Notes: generated from the letters alone by a model not told the origin. Numbered from the stretch's first letter, positions 9,437-18,607 are shown. The stretch is 64,000 bases of DNA from Flagellimonas yonaguniensis (GCF_029193885.1 NZ_JARFVB010000003.1:248001-312000); one strand, 5' to 3'. A program made the numbers and translations.

Positions 9437-10531
9437 TTAGAACCCAAGTTCATCAAAATCGTTGTAATGCACCTTTTGCTGAATGGTTCCCTTGCTGAGC
9501 ACTAAAATAGCTGGATTGGAACGTACAATAGTCTTCAAAGTTGTTTCATCTGTAAAATAGAACTCAAAATCCAGTCCGTAGGAATCGATGATCTTATTCG
9601 CCATATCGCTGCTCGAAGCGGACATACCAATGACTTTGTAGCCATTTTGTTTTGCCTTGGCAGTTACCTCGGCAACTTCCTCAAAAGCTTCAAGATTACT
9701 TTTTGTCATATCGTACGCGATGACCATTACCAATTTATCCTCTTCCAGTAGTTCGGCAGCATAATCCTGTCCTTCTTGCTCTATGGTGAAATCGTGTATG
9801 GGCGGTTCGTATCCTGCTTGTATTTGAGTGGTTTCCACATCCACAAATTCTCCATCAACCGTGGGATAATCACCTTCGGTCACATAAACTTGTTCTTCCC
9901 CATCCACCTTAAAACGCCACGCATACTCATAAATGGGTTTCGGGGCATCTTCGGGCACGGACATCCCTTCCTGAATGTTGGCACCAATTTTATAGGGCCT
10001 AAAATCCACCGAAGGCAAATGGGCCAATACGTGATTGGCAAACAAAATACACGCCAGCAACGCCACTCCTCCAACAATCCAGTTGGTTTTTGGACTGAAC
10101 AGAGGCGTGATATATTTTTTGCCGAAAAACAGTATCAGAATAAATACCAGCAGAATCACATCTTTGGTAAAGGATTCCCACGGTGTCAGTTTGATGGCAT
10201 CTCCAAAACATCCACAATCGGTCACTTTATTGAAATAGGCAGAATAAAAAGTCAAGAAAGTGAAGAATACAATCATAAGCAGAAGGCTCCAAACCGTAAA
10301 CTTGGGTTTAAACCCTATCAAAAGCAAAACACCTAAAATTACCTCAACAATGACCACAAAAATAGAAATGGCCAATGCAAGTGGAGTTAAAAAAGGAAGG
10401 TCCAATACCCCTGGGCTAAAATATTCTTCCAGTTTAAAGGAAAAACCCATGGGGTCATTCAATTTTATCAGTCCACTGATGATGAACAACACTCCAACAA
10501 TAATTCTGGATATCCAGACCAAATATTTCAT
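9437..10531 (-). CDS. BT_3928-family protein: DoxX/MauE-like membrane domain plus thioredoxin-like domain
   Basis: This is a 364-residue protein. The N-terminal half (about 1-170) has four to five transmembrane helices of the DoxX/MauE type (ISRIIVGVLFIISGLIKLND). The C-terminal part (about 240-360) reads like a thioredoxin fold (DKLVMVIAYDMTKSNLEAF, AILVLSKGTIQQKVHY). There is no CXXC, so ordinary disulfide exchange is unlikely from that domain. The family is conserved in Bacteroidota next to tpiA and DUF1599, as here. The biochemical role is unestablished; a redox or membrane-maturation function is a guess from the fold. Confidence 0.85.
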   Translation of the reverse strand: MKYLVWISRIIVGVLFIISGLIKLNDPMGFSFKLEEYFSPGVLDLPFLTPLALAISIFVVIVEVILGVLLLIGFKPKFTVWSLLLMIVFFTFLTFYSAYFNKVTDCGCFGDAIKLTPWESFTKDVILLVFILILFFGKKYITPLFSPKTNWIVGGVALLACILFANHVLAHLPSVDFRPYKIGANIQEGMSVPEDAPKPIYEYAWRFKVDGEEQVYVTEGDYPTVDGEFVDVETTQIQAGYEPPIHDFTIEQEGQDYAAELLEEDKLVMVIAYDMTKSNLEAFEEVAEVTAKAKQNGYKVIGMSASSSDMANKIIDSYGLDFEFYFTDETTLKTIVRSNPAILVLSKGTIQQKVHYNDFDELGF

Positions 10532-10586
10532 ATTTTACTATAATAAATTTCCAATCCTAAAAAGCCAAAATCCAATTTTTCTTTGA

Positions 10587-10927
10587 TCAAACCCTCTTCA
10601 AAATTGATGATAATATCTTTCTTAATTCTACAGATTCTTCGATTAAACTTTCAGCAAAATCACTATTCGGGTTAGCATCTTTCAATAGACGCAGCCAATA
10701 ACCAGATTCTTTTGCCTCTTTTCTTGCAATTTTTATCCGAAACTGAAAATCTTTATTTCCCAGTTTTCATTTGCTTCAATATAATTTGCTCCTACAGACC
10801 CGGAGGACCGAACCAATTGTTTTCCATCCTCAATGTTGAGGACAGAAACTTTCAATGATTTGACATACTTTCTGCAATTCTTCGCAAAATTGAATGTTCT
10901 TTCCTCTAAATCATACTTCTTTTCCAA
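10587..10927 (-). pseudogene. Four-helix-bundle (S23-type) protein gene broken by a one-base frameshift
   Basis: The first part reads MEKKYDLEERTFNFAKNC...VRSSGSVGANYIEANEN, the N-terminal half of the four-helix-bundle family related to proteins encoded in 23S rRNA intervening sequences. After EANEN the frame runs into WEIKIFSFG and stops. The next frame continues exactly as the family should: LGNKDFQFRIKIARKEAKES, then SGYWLRLLKD and SIEE-type helix residues, ending ILSSILKRV-stop at 10587. A single missing base near 10758-10768 (the GAAAACTGGGAAAT region) explains it. The total span is 3n+2. It is probably a recent pseudogene, but an assembly error in a short homopolymer region is possible. 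It sits between DUF1599 and the BT_3928-family gene. Confidence 0.8.
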
Positions 10928-10954
10928 ATTAAATTCGTTGTGATTTGGGTTTTA

Positions 10955-11500
10955 TCATTTGGAGTTTGCGTCTAAATGTATAAGCGCGAAAACCGCATAA
11001 TTAACCATATCCTGATAGTTGGCATCCACACCTTCGCTCACCAAGGTAGTCCCTTGGTTGTTCTCAATCTGTTTTACCCGCAGCAACTTTTGCAAAATCA
11101 AATCTGTAAGTGAGCTGACCCGCATATCGCGCCAAGCCTCCCCATAATCGTGGTTTTTGTCCTCCATCAATCTTTTGGTAATGGCAACTTGCTCATCATA
11201 AAGTGCTATGGCCTCCTCGGCTGTCAGGTCTGGCTGTTCCACCACTCCTTTTTTAATCTGAATCAGTGCCATAATGGAATAATTGATGATTCCGATAAAC
11301 TCGGAACGCTCATCTTCGTCCACTTTTCGCACATCGTTCTGTTGAAGGCCACGAATGCGCTGTGCCTTGATAAAAATCTGATCCGTTAAAGAGGGTAACC
11401 TAAGGATTCGCCAAGCAGTGCCATAATCCTTGGCCTTTTTTGAAAACAATTCACGACAGGTTTGTATCACCGCATCGTATTGTTGGGAAGTCTGCTGCAT
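10955..11500 (-). CDS. DUF1599 domain protein (tandem nucleotide-modification-associated repeats)
   Basis: This 181-residue protein is built from two copies of one motif: KDYGTAWRILRLPSLTDQI near residue 25 and HDYGEAWRDMRVSSLTDLI near residue 115, each followed by a basic helix (IRGLQ, VKQIEN). This is the DUF1599 family. The function is not established. The internal duplication suggests a pseudo-dimeric binding site. It is transcribed away from folP (95 bp between starts) and leads the minus-strand run towards tpiA and clpS. Start MQQTSQQYD fits the family. Confidence 0.88.
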   Translation of the reverse strand: MQQTSQQYDAVIQTCRELFSKKAKDYGTAWRILRLPSLTDQIFIKAQRIRGLQQNDVRKVDEDERSEFIGIINYSIMALIQIKKGVVEQPDLTAEEAIALYDEQVAITKRLMEDKNHDYGEAWRDMRVSSLTDLILQKLLRVKQIENNQGTTLVSEGVDANYQDMVNYAVFALIHLDANSK

Positions 11501-11595
11501 GTATTGTTGCTAATTTGCGTAAATTTCGTCCAACTTATCTGTGCCCAAAAGCACTTTGCCAAAGATAATGAAACCCAACAAAGCATATATTTTTT

Positions 11596-12429
11596 ATGAC
11601 CATAAACTGTAAAGGCAATCTTGTAGACTTAAAAAAAACCAAAGTCATGGGCATCCTCAACCTTACCCCCGACTCTTTTTTTGATGGCGGAAAGTATAAG
11701 GACGAAGCTTCCATCCTTGGTCAAGTTGAATTTATGCTCAACCATGGGGCCACTTTTATAGATATGGGTGCTTACAGCTCCCGACCAGGTGCAGAACACG
11801 TCCCAGAAGATGAAGAGTTGAAACGGATGGTTCCCGTTATCGATCTTATCCTTAAAAAGTTTCCTGATACTTTGATTTCCGTGGACACCTTTCGAAGTAA
11901 AGTAGCATCCGAAAGTATTGAACACGGTGCGGCCATCATCAACGATATTGCAGCAGGAAATCTGGACGAAGCCATGTTTGCCACGGTGGCCAAATATCAA
12001 GTACCATACATTATGATGCACATGAAAGGCACTCCACAGTCCATGCAGAAAGAAGCGACTTATGACAACTTGGTCAACGACATCAGATATTATTTTTCAG
12101 AGAAAGTGAAAGAGGCCACTTCAAAAAAAATCAACGACATCATTATAGATCCCGGTTTTGGCTTTGCGAAGACAACGGGACAAAACTACACGCTCTTGAA
12201 CCATTTGGACATGTTCCAAACGTTTGGTTTGCCCATTTTGATAGGCTTGAGCAGAAAGTCCATGATATACAAAGTGCTGGAATCATCCCCAAAAGAAGCC
12301 TTGAACGGCACAACGGCCCTACACACCATTGCGCTCCTAAGAGGCGCCAACATTATTCGGGCGCATGATGTAAAAGAAGCTTCAGAATGTGTTAAACTTG
12401 TAGAGACCTTAAAAGAGCATGCCCTCTAA
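11596..12429 (+). CDS. folP: Dihydropteroate synthase
   Basis: This 277-residue TIM-barrel enzyme joins 6-hydroxymethyl-7,8-dihydropterin pyrophosphate and p-aminobenzoate in folate synthesis, the step blocked by sulfonamides. Signature motifs are visible: MGILNLTPDSFFDGGKY near the N-terminus, FIDMGAYSSRPGAE, SVDTFRSKVA, IINDIAAG, and the DPGFGFAKT pterin-site loop. LIGLSRKSM carries the anion-binding serine-arginine. It heads the plus-strand folP-cdaA unit, 44 bp before cdaA, a conserved pair in Bacteroidota. Confidence 0.97.
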   Translation: MTINCKGNLVDLKKTKVMGILNLTPDSFFDGGKYKDEASILGQVEFMLNHGATFIDMGAYSSRPGAEHVPEDEELKRMVPVIDLILKKFPDTLISVDTFRSKVASESIEHGAAIINDIAAGNLDEAMFATVAKYQVPYIMMHMKGTPQSMQKEATYDNLVNDIRYYFSEKVKEATSKKINDIIIDPGFGFAKTTGQNYTLLNHLDMFQTFGLPILIGLSRKSMIYKVLESSPKEALNGTTALHTIALLRGANIIRAHDVKEASECVKLVETLKEHAL

Positions 12430-12473
12430 TTCGAGGTTCTCCTATTTTTGCTAATTTTACAAAAACGCTGCGG

Positions 12474-13262
12474 TTGGATTTTTTAAATTTTCTAGAGTTC
12501 AAGATTACGGATGTCATCGACATAGTCCTTGTGGCCGCACTCCTGTATTACATTTACAAGCTCGTCAAAGGCACGGTGGCCATCAATATTTTTATCGGCA
12601 TTGTGATTGTTTGGGCCCTTTGGAAACTTACCGAGTTGCTCCAAATGAAAATGATAAGTAGCATGGTCGGTGGTTTCATGAACATTGGTCTGATTGCCTT
12701 GATTATTGTATTCCAGCAAGAGATTCGAAAATTTTTATTGATGATCGGATCCACCAACTTCGCTTCCAAGCGCAACATTTTCAAACATTTCAAATTCTTA
12801 AGGCAAGAAGCCATTTCCACCAGTACCGATGTTGAAGCCATCATTGGGGCCTGTGAGCGCATGGGCACTTCCAAAACCGGGGCATTGATCGTTATCGAAC
12901 GTAACAATTCCATGGATTTTGTAAAATCCACCGGGGATGCCATGAACATTAAAGTGACCCAGCCCATTTTAGAAAGTATTTTCTTCAAGAACAGTCCACT
13001 GCACGATGGCGCCATCGTGATTCAGGATAATTTCATCACAGCTACTAGAGTGATTCTACCTGTTTCCAACGACCGTAACATTCCTCTCCGCTTCGGGTTA
13101 CGACATAGAGCAGCTGTGGGAATCACAGAAAAAACCGATGCATTGTGCTTGGTGGTCAGTGAGGAAACAGGGTCTATATCCTACATAAAAAATGGGGACT
13201 TTATTCCTTTTAAAAATAGGGAGGAATTGGTAAAACGCATTAAAAAGGACCTAGAGCAATGA
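12474..13262 (+). CDS. cdaA: Diadenylate cyclase CdaA (c-di-AMP synthase)
   Basis: This 262-residue membrane protein condenses two ATP to cyclic di-AMP, which controls osmolyte transport and wall homeostasis. Three hydrophobic helices occupy about residues 1-85 (VLVAALLYYIYKLV, IFIGIVIVWALWKL, NIGLIALIIVFQQEIRKFL). The DisA_N domain follows, with SPLHDGAIVI and FGLRHRAAVGI, the DGA and RHR catalytic motifs. The start is TTG at 12474 (MDFLNFLEF), which matches the family N-terminus. Its stop overlaps the next gene by 4 bp (ATGA), so translation is probably coupled. Confidence 0.95.
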   Translation: MDFLNFLEFKITDVIDIVLVAALLYYIYKLVKGTVAINIFIGIVIVWALWKLTELLQMKMISSMVGGFMNIGLIALIIVFQQEIRKFLLMIGSTNFASKRNIFKHFKFLRQEAISTSTDVEAIIGACERMGTSKTGALIVIERNNSMDFVKSTGDAMNIKVTQPILESIFFKNSPLHDGAIVIQDNFITATRVILPVSNDRNIPLRFGLRHRAAVGITEKTDALCLVVSEETGSISYIKNGDFIPFKNREELVKRIKKDLEQ

Positions 13263-14041
13263 TCTGTAAAAATTGTGAAGCAAGACTACGAACGGATTTT
13301 CTTTATTGTCCAGCTTGTGGAGCAAAAGTGATTCGCAACAGAATTACCATTAAGAATCTTTGGGTGGATGTCCTGGAACGATATTTTAATTTGGACAATT
13401 CGTTCATCAAGACCATTATTCATTTAACTACAAAACCAGAAGTGGTCATTGAAGGGTATCTGCAAGGGCTTCGAAGAAAATACCTAAACCCCATAAGTTA
13501 TATCGGTATAGCGTTGACACTTTCCGGATTGATTGTTTTCATAATGTCCAAATCATTGGACTCTATGAATTTTGATTTGTTGGACACTGGAACACAAACG
13601 GTTTACCAAAAAAAATTAATGTCCTTCACTTTGGATTATCAAGCACTGATATTCATATTTTACATTCCTTTGATGGCCATTTCAGGGTGGTTATGTTTTG
13701 ATGAAAAGAAATACAATTTTGCGGAACGGACCATTATTTTCACATACACACTCGCCCATTATAGCCTTTTCATTTTTGTTCCCTCGCTAGTGATACTATT
13801 GTTTAACCCAGAAATTTACATGTCGTTTTCCATGATCGGCTTTCTGGCAATGTTAGTATATACCGTTTACATTATTGTAAGAATCAGCAACTCCAAAGGT
13901 ATTTCCCTCATGGCAAGATTACTCTTATTTTTTATGATTTTTGGAATTCTCTTCTTGTTGTCTTCCACACTTGTTCCGATCATTATGCTTTTACTGGGAG
14001 AAATAAGCCCGCAAGATTTAATGCCAGCTCCTCCAAAATAA
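13259..14041 (+). CDS. DUF3667-type membrane protein with N-terminal zinc ribbon
   Basis: This 260-residue protein opens with MICKNCEARL and YCPACGAKV, four cysteines (C3, C6, C17, C20) forming a zinc ribbon. About five transmembrane helices follow (ISYIGIALTLSGLIVFIM, ALIFIFYIPLMAISGWLC, TLAHYSLFIFVPSLVILL and others). This is the DUF3667 layout. Its function is not known. It overlaps cdaA by four bases, and its stop directly abuts the convergent ABC transporter stop (14041/14042) with no room for a terminator. Confidence 0.8.
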   Translation: MICKNCEARLRTDFLYCPACGAKVIRNRITIKNLWVDVLERYFNLDNSFIKTIIHLTTKPEVVIEGYLQGLRRKYLNPISYIGIALTLSGLIVFIMSKSLDSMNFDLLDTGTQTVYQKKLMSFTLDYQALIFIFYIPLMAISGWLCFDEKKYNFAERTIIFTYTLAHYSLFIFVPSLVILLFNPEIYMSFSMIGFLAMLVYTVYIIVRISNSKGISLMARLLLFFMIFGILFLLSSTLVPIIMLLLGEISPQDLMPAPPK

Positions 14042-15817
14042 TCAAGCCACCTCCTCGGCCAAGAATTGGGCCGTGTACAAATCGTTGTAATAACCACCTT
14101 TTTCCAATAGTTCTTTGTGGGTGCCAATTTCAACAATTTTACCAGCATCCATTACAATGATCTTATCAGCCTTTTTGATGGTCGCCAAGCGGTGTGCAAT
14201 GATAATCGAGGTTCTCCCTTCGGTAATCTTATCCGTAGCTTGTTGGATCAATTGTTCGGAGTAGGTATCCACTGATGACGTGGCCTCATCCAAAATCAAA
14301 ATGCTAGGATTGCTCACATAGGCGCGCAAGAAAGCGATCAATTGCCTTTGACCACTGGAAAGCATGGTTCCACGTTCCTTTACATTGTATCGGTAACCAC
14401 CTGGCAAGCTCGAAATAAATTCGTGCACGCCAATCTGCTTTGCAGCTGCTTCGATTTGTTCCGTGGTAATGGATTCATCACGAAGCGAAATATTGTGTGC
14501 AATGGTATCGGCAAACAAGAAAACGTCTTGCAACACAATCGCAATGTGCGAACGGAGTGATCGTAATGTGAAATCGTCCAAACACACACCATCCACCAAG
14601 ATTTTTCCCGAATTGATTTCGTAGAATCGATTGAGCAGGTTGATGATGGTCGATTTTCCTGCCCCCGTGGCACCGACAATGGCAACGGTTTCCCCTGCTT
14701 CCACTTGGAACGATATGCCGTGAAGCACCTCTTCATCGGGCACATAGCCAAAATGTACATCCTTGAATTCGATATCTCCTTTTACATCCTTTTTCTCAAC
14801 TTTTCCACTATCATCAATATGGCTATCGGTATCCAAAATCTTGAACACGCGGTTGGCAGCCACCATCCCCATTTGAAGCGTATTGAACTTATCCGCAATC
14901 TGACGAAGTGGTCGGAACAACAAATCCATCAGGAAAAAGAAGGCAACAATGGCACCTTTGTTGTCCATCCCCACATTTTCAATGTTCTGGATCACACCAA
15001 AATATACCACCAACCCAATACCTATGGAGTTGGATATTTCCGCTATCGGAAAAAATATGGAGTTGTACCAAACCGTTTTCAACCATGCATTCTGATGCTT
15101 TTCGTTGATGACACGGAACTTTTCCTTTTCAATCTCCTCACGGTTGAAGAGTTGAACGATCTTCATTCCTGCAATCCGTTCCTGTACAAAGGAATTAAGA
15201 TTTGACACTTGGGCCCTCACTTCAACAAAAGCCACTTTCATGGCCTGCTGAAACAATCGCGTAGCGATAAGAATAATTGGCATAATGGCAAATACGATCA
15301 ATGCCAATTTCCAGTTGATGATCACCATGATAATGGCTGCGGACAACATTTTAAGGGCATCGGCCACGATCATGAAAAAGCCTTGACTGAAAATCTCGCC
15401 GATACGCTGCATATCCGCAACCGCCCTTGTGACCAAAACCCCAATGGAGGAATTATCGAAATAGGTCATTTTAAAGCCGGTCATCTTTTCAAAAAGATTT
15501 ATTCGGATGTCCCTGATGACCGATTCGCCCAATAGGTTCGCATAATAATTGAACAATAACTGGGTGGTTACCTGACCGAACAAAAAGGCCAACATCAACA
15601 ACACATTGTTGAGCAATTGTCCTGCATCCTTATTTTCCAGGGATTGGTTGATGATTTCCTTGACCAACAACGGTATTCCTATGGCGAATGCTGCAGATAA
15701 AATGGCCACGATGGCCACCAACCAAAAGATGCCCATGTAAGGCCTGGTTCGTGAAAAAACACGCTTGAACAGGCGAAAATCAAACGCTTTTCCTACATCA
15801 TCCTTTTTGCTCATCAA
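14042..15817 (-). CDS. ABC exporter, fused permease and ATPase (MsbA-like)
   Basis: This 591-residue half-transporter has six transmembrane helices in about residues 1-325 (GIFWLVAIVAILSAAFAIGI onwards) and an ATPase domain after about 345. The ATPase has Walker A GATGAGKST, the signature LSSGQRQ, Walker B ILILDEATSSVD and the switch histidine in AHRLAT. Such homodimers export lipids, lipid-linked molecules or drugs across the inner membrane; the substrate here is unknown. Its 5' end overlaps truA by 20 bp on the same strand, so the two are cotranscribed. MM at the start leaves 15817 or 15814 as initiation. Confidence 0.93.
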   Translation of the reverse strand: MMSKKDDVGKAFDFRLFKRVFSRTRPYMGIFWLVAIVAILSAAFAIGIPLLVKEIINQSLENKDAGQLLNNVLLMLAFLFGQVTTQLLFNYYANLLGESVIRDIRINLFEKMTGFKMTYFDNSSIGVLVTRAVADMQRIGEIFSQGFFMIVADALKMLSAAIIMVIINWKLALIVFAIMPIILIATRLFQQAMKVAFVEVRAQVSNLNSFVQERIAGMKIVQLFNREEIEKEKFRVINEKHQNAWLKTVWYNSIFFPIAEISNSIGIGLVVYFGVIQNIENVGMDNKGAIVAFFFLMDLLFRPLRQIADKFNTLQMGMVAANRVFKILDTDSHIDDSGKVEKKDVKGDIEFKDVHFGYVPDEEVLHGISFQVEAGETVAIVGATGAGKSTIINLLNRFYEINSGKILVDGVCLDDFTLRSLRSHIAIVLQDVFLFADTIAHNISLRDESITTEQIEAAAKQIGVHEFISSLPGGYRYNVKERGTMLSSGQRQLIAFLRAYVSNPSILILDEATSSVDTYSEQLIQQATDKITEGRTSIIIAHRLATIKKADKIIVMDAGKIVEIGTHKELLEKGGYYNDLYTAQFLAEEVA

Positions 15818-16553
15818 AAATTTCTTTTGGATATGAAACCTTGGTCAAATATAATCCTTTTGCGGGGACAGAGGCTCCTGCTTCTCCCCTATCTTTACTT
15901 GCAATAATCCTGTGAATATCCTCGGGGGACATTTTTCCCATACCAACCTCCAACAATGTACCTACCACGGCACGGACCATATTCCGTAAAAATCGGTCGG
16001 CAGTGATAGTGAACACCCATTTTTCCTTATCAATTGCCCAAAACGCCTCTCGAACATCACAATTGAATGTTTTCACATCGGTATTGGACTTGGAAAAACA
16101 TTCAAAATCCCTGTGTTCCAACAACATCTTTGCAGCTTTATTCATGGCGTCCACATCCAAAGGATGCTTCACAAAATGGGCATGATCAAACAAAAAAGGG
16201 TCCTTTTCCTTGACCAACCAATACTCGTACGTGCGTTCCACAGCATCAAAACGGGCGTGGGCACCATCGACAACTTTATGGATTCCCTGCACCGCGATAT
16301 CATCGGGCAAAAAGGCATTCAATCGATATACCAAATCATCAATGTCAGAAATGGCATCAACATCCACATGACCATACATTTGTCTGGCGTGCACCCCTGC
16401 ATCGGTCCTTCCAGCCCCCACCACTTCCACGGTTTTTCTCAGAAGTGTGGATAGGGCTTTTTGCAAAACCTCTTGCACCGTTATGGCGTTGGGTTGGTTC
16501 TGCCATCCGTGGTATGCTTTTCCGAAATAAGAAAATTGGATAAAATATCTCAA
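15798..16553 (-). CDS. truA: tRNA pseudouridine(38-40) synthase TruA
   Basis: This 251-residue enzyme converts uridines 38-40 of the tRNA anticodon arm to pseudouridine. The N-terminus FIQFSYFGKAYHGWQNQPN is typical, and the catalytic aspartate is D51 in GAGRTDAGVHARQ. RFLRNMVRAVVGTLLEVG is the conserved C-terminal RNA-binding stretch. Length is normal. It is upstream of and overlaps the ABC exporter gene; the two are functionally unrelated but transcriptionally linked. Confidence 0.96.
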   Translation of the reverse strand: MRYFIQFSYFGKAYHGWQNQPNAITVQEVLQKALSTLLRKTVEVVGAGRTDAGVHARQMYGHVDVDAISDIDDLVYRLNAFLPDDIAVQGIHKVVDGAHARFDAVERTYEYWLVKEKDPFLFDHAHFVKHPLDVDAMNKAAKMLLEHRDFECFSKSNTDVKTFNCDVREAFWAIDKEKWVFTITADRFLRNMVRAVVGTLLEVGMGKMSPEDIHRIIASKDRGEAGASVPAKGLYLTKVSYPKEIFDEQKG

Positions 16554-16641
16554 TGGGATCCCTTACTTTTAAGTCGATAAAGATAATTCAATCCTTTCCA
16601 AGATAAATCCAACGGATAGTTTTTAGCATATTTTTAGCGAA

Positions 16642-17136
16642 ATGACGAAGATCTTATTGCTTTCCGACACACACGGACACATGGACAAAACCATTTTAAA
16701 GTATGCCGCCCAGGCCGATGAAATTTGGCATGCGGGCGATATTGGGAGTCTATCCGTAACCGACCAATTGGAAGCCCTAAATCCTGTAAGAGGGGTACAT
16801 GGCAATATTGATGACCATGTGATCCAAAAAGAATTTCCTGAAAACAACAGGTTTATGTGCGAAGGGGTCGATGTTTGGATCACGCACATTGGCGGATACC
16901 CCAATAGGTACAATATTCGAGTGCGTGAAGAAATCAGGAACAATCCGCCCAAATTGTTTATTTGCGGGCATTCCCATATTTTAAAGGTAATGCATGACAA
17001 AAAGTTGGGGCTATTGTACATGAATCCCGGAGCATGTGGGAAACATGGTTTTCATCAAATTCGGACTATGTTGCGCTTTGTTATAGATGGGGAAAAGATC
17101 ACGGATTTGGAGGTTATTGAATTGGGAAAAAGGTAA
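16642..17136 (+). CDS. YfcE/MJ0936-type metallophosphoesterase
   Basis: This 164-residue calcineurin-like phosphoesterase has all metal-binding blocks: LSDTHGHMD, HAGDIGS, GVHGNIDD, THIGGYPN and CGHSHI. Members hydrolyse small phosphodiesters with a two-metal centre; the physiological substrate is unknown. The gene starts 88 bp from truA, divergently. Its stop is 2 bp before the PqqB-like lipoprotein gene, which suggests one transcript. Confidence 0.92.
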   Translation: MTKILLLSDTHGHMDKTILKYAAQADEIWHAGDIGSLSVTDQLEALNPVRGVHGNIDDHVIQKEFPENNRFMCEGVDVWITHIGGYPNRYNIRVREEIRNNPPKLFICGHSHILKVMHDKKLGLLYMNPGACGKHGFHQIRTMLRFVIDGEKITDLEVIELGKR

Positions 17137-17138
17137 AA

Positions 17139-18095
17139 ATGAAACACTATGTGATCATACTGGTAATTTTCTTGGCATCGTGTTCAACCAAGTCTTCTAA
17201 AAATGCGGACTCCCCTTCGCAACCCGAACAAAGTTCAGTCGCACTTTATATTTTGGGCACTGTTCAAGATGGGGGCAGTCCCCACGTAGGTTGCCAAAAA
17301 TCGTGTTGTGCAGAGCTCTTCAACAACCCGGACCCTACCCGAAAGGTGGTTTCCTTAGGGTTGGTGGACCATCAAAATCAAAAAAGCTATCTTTTTGAGG
17401 CCACTCCAGATATGACTTCTCAATTGAAATTGTTAAAGGAGCACTCACGACAAAACAAAGAAACACCCGATGGTGTTTTTGTCACACATGCCCATATTGG
17501 ACATTACACTGGTTTGATGTATTTAGGCAGGGAAGCCTTGGGCGGAAAAAACATTCCTGTGTATGCAATGCCACGAATGAAAAAGTTTTTGGAGACCAAT
17601 GGACCTTGGGAACAACTTGTCTCATTGAAAAATATAGATATACGACCCATAAAAAATGAAGTAGGCATTCAACTTACCCCAAACATCAAAGTTGTTCCGT
17701 TTACTGTACCACACAGGGATGAATATTCAGAAACCGTAGGTTATCGGATTATTGGACCAAACAAATCAGCATTGTTCATTCCTGATATTGATAAGTGGTC
17801 CAAATGGGAGAAGGATATTTTGAAAGAAATACAACGTGTGGATTATGCTTTTCTGGACGCCACATTTTTCGATGGTCCCGAAATCAACTCAAGAAATATC
17901 GCTGAAATACCCCACCCCTTTGTGGTGGAAAGCATGGAATTGTTCCACAACCTTCCTGATGGCGAAAAATCCAAAGTCCACTTTATCCATTTCAATCACA
18001 CCAACGCACTTTTGAATCAGAACAGTGATTCCTATAAAAAAGTTCTGGAGGCCGGCTTTAGGGTGTCGGCTTTTGATCAAAAAATAAGTTTGTAG
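17139..18095 (+). CDS. PqqB-like metallo-beta-lactamase-fold lipoprotein
   Basis: This 318-residue protein has a lipoprotein signal (MKHYVIILVIFLASCSTKSS) and then a metallo-beta-lactamase fold resembling PqqB: LGTVQDGGSPHVGCQKSCC near the start, VTHAHIGHYTG as the metal motif, and VPFTVPHRDEYSETVGY. The metal motif reads HxHxGH, with glycine where many hydrolases have aspartate. PqqB takes part in PQQ cofactor synthesis, but no other pqq gene is near, and this copy is exported and lipid-anchored. A different secreted hydrolase role is more likely. It ends before a bidirectional terminator. Confidence 0.82.
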   Translation: MKHYVIILVIFLASCSTKSSKNADSPSQPEQSSVALYILGTVQDGGSPHVGCQKSCCAELFNNPDPTRKVVSLGLVDHQNQKSYLFEATPDMTSQLKLLKEHSRQNKETPDGVFVTHAHIGHYTGLMYLGREALGGKNIPVYAMPRMKKFLETNGPWEQLVSLKNIDIRPIKNEVGIQLTPNIKVVPFTVPHRDEYSETVGYRIIGPNKSALFIPDIDKWSKWEKDILKEIQRVDYAFLDATFFDGPEINSRNIAEIPHPFVVESMELFHNLPDGEKSKVHFIHFNHTNALLNQNSDSYKKVLEAGFRVSAFDQKISL

Positions 18096-18110
18096 AGACT
18101 TTACAAACAT

Positions 18111-18139
18111 AAAAACCCCGGCCGAAGCCAGGGTTTTTT
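18111..18139. terminator. Bidirectional Rho-independent terminator
   Basis: AAAAACCC and GGGTTTTTT arms flank a GC-rich stem (CGGC / GCC with GAA loop region). It lies between the convergent PqqB-like gene and the DUF4293 gene and has A/T tracts on both sides, so it can serve both strands. Confidence 0.8.
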
Positions 18140-18166
18140 CGCACTAATACTACTAAGATGTTAGGT

Positions 18167-18577
18167 TCAACGTAAGCGATCAACAGATTTTACAAGATCT
18201 TCATCCTTTTTGATAGCCCTGTTGGCCAGGACAAGAAAAACGATAGAAAATACAGGAATCAGCATCCCAATACCCTTCTCGGAAACCACAGTTTCTCCGG
18301 ATAAGCTTAGCGATCGATAAACGAAAAATCCTAGTAAAAAAAGGTTCAATATCATATTCAATCTGTTTACCACAAATTGATTTTGTCTTTTCTTGTACAT
18401 TAAAATCGATACCACGGCAAGCACGGTCGCCACATAAAAAACAAGGCTTACCAGAACTTGATCTTGCGCAAAAACCTCTTTACCTCCCACTTCTACCCAT
18501 AGATTGAGAAAGAACGGTAGTACGCCCGAAATAAGGCCCACTATAAGTAAAAATAACGTTTGTATCCGCTGAATCAT
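18167..18577 (-). CDS. DUF4293 family four-helix membrane protein
   Basis: This 136-residue protein begins MIQRIQTLFLLIVGLISGV, the hallmark of DUF4293, and has four hydrophobic helices (about 5-25, 44-62, 73-92 and 104-122). It ends with a charged tail (KKDEDLVKSVDRLR). The function is not known. In this phylum the family is generally found beside rho, as here, transcribed divergently. An exact -7 motif lies upstream (18600-18607). Confidence 0.88.
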   Translation of the reverse strand: MIQRIQTLFLLIVGLISGVLPFFLNLWVEVGGKEVFAQDQVLVSLVFYVATVLAVVSILMYKKRQNQFVVNRLNMILNLFLLGFFVYRSLSLSGETVVSEKGIGMLIPVFSIVFLVLANRAIKKDEDLVKSVDRLR

Positions 18578-18599
18578 TGTTCAAATCGATTTGGAATCG

Positions 18600-18607
18600 C
18601 AAAAATA
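18600..18607 (-). promoter_or_regulatory. -7 promoter element TATTTTTG for the DUF4293 gene
   Basis: On the minus strand TATTTTTG fits the Bacteroidota -7 consensus TAnnTTTG exactly and lies 22 bases before the start codon. No convincing TTG -33 element is visible at the right distance. Confidence 0.5.
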
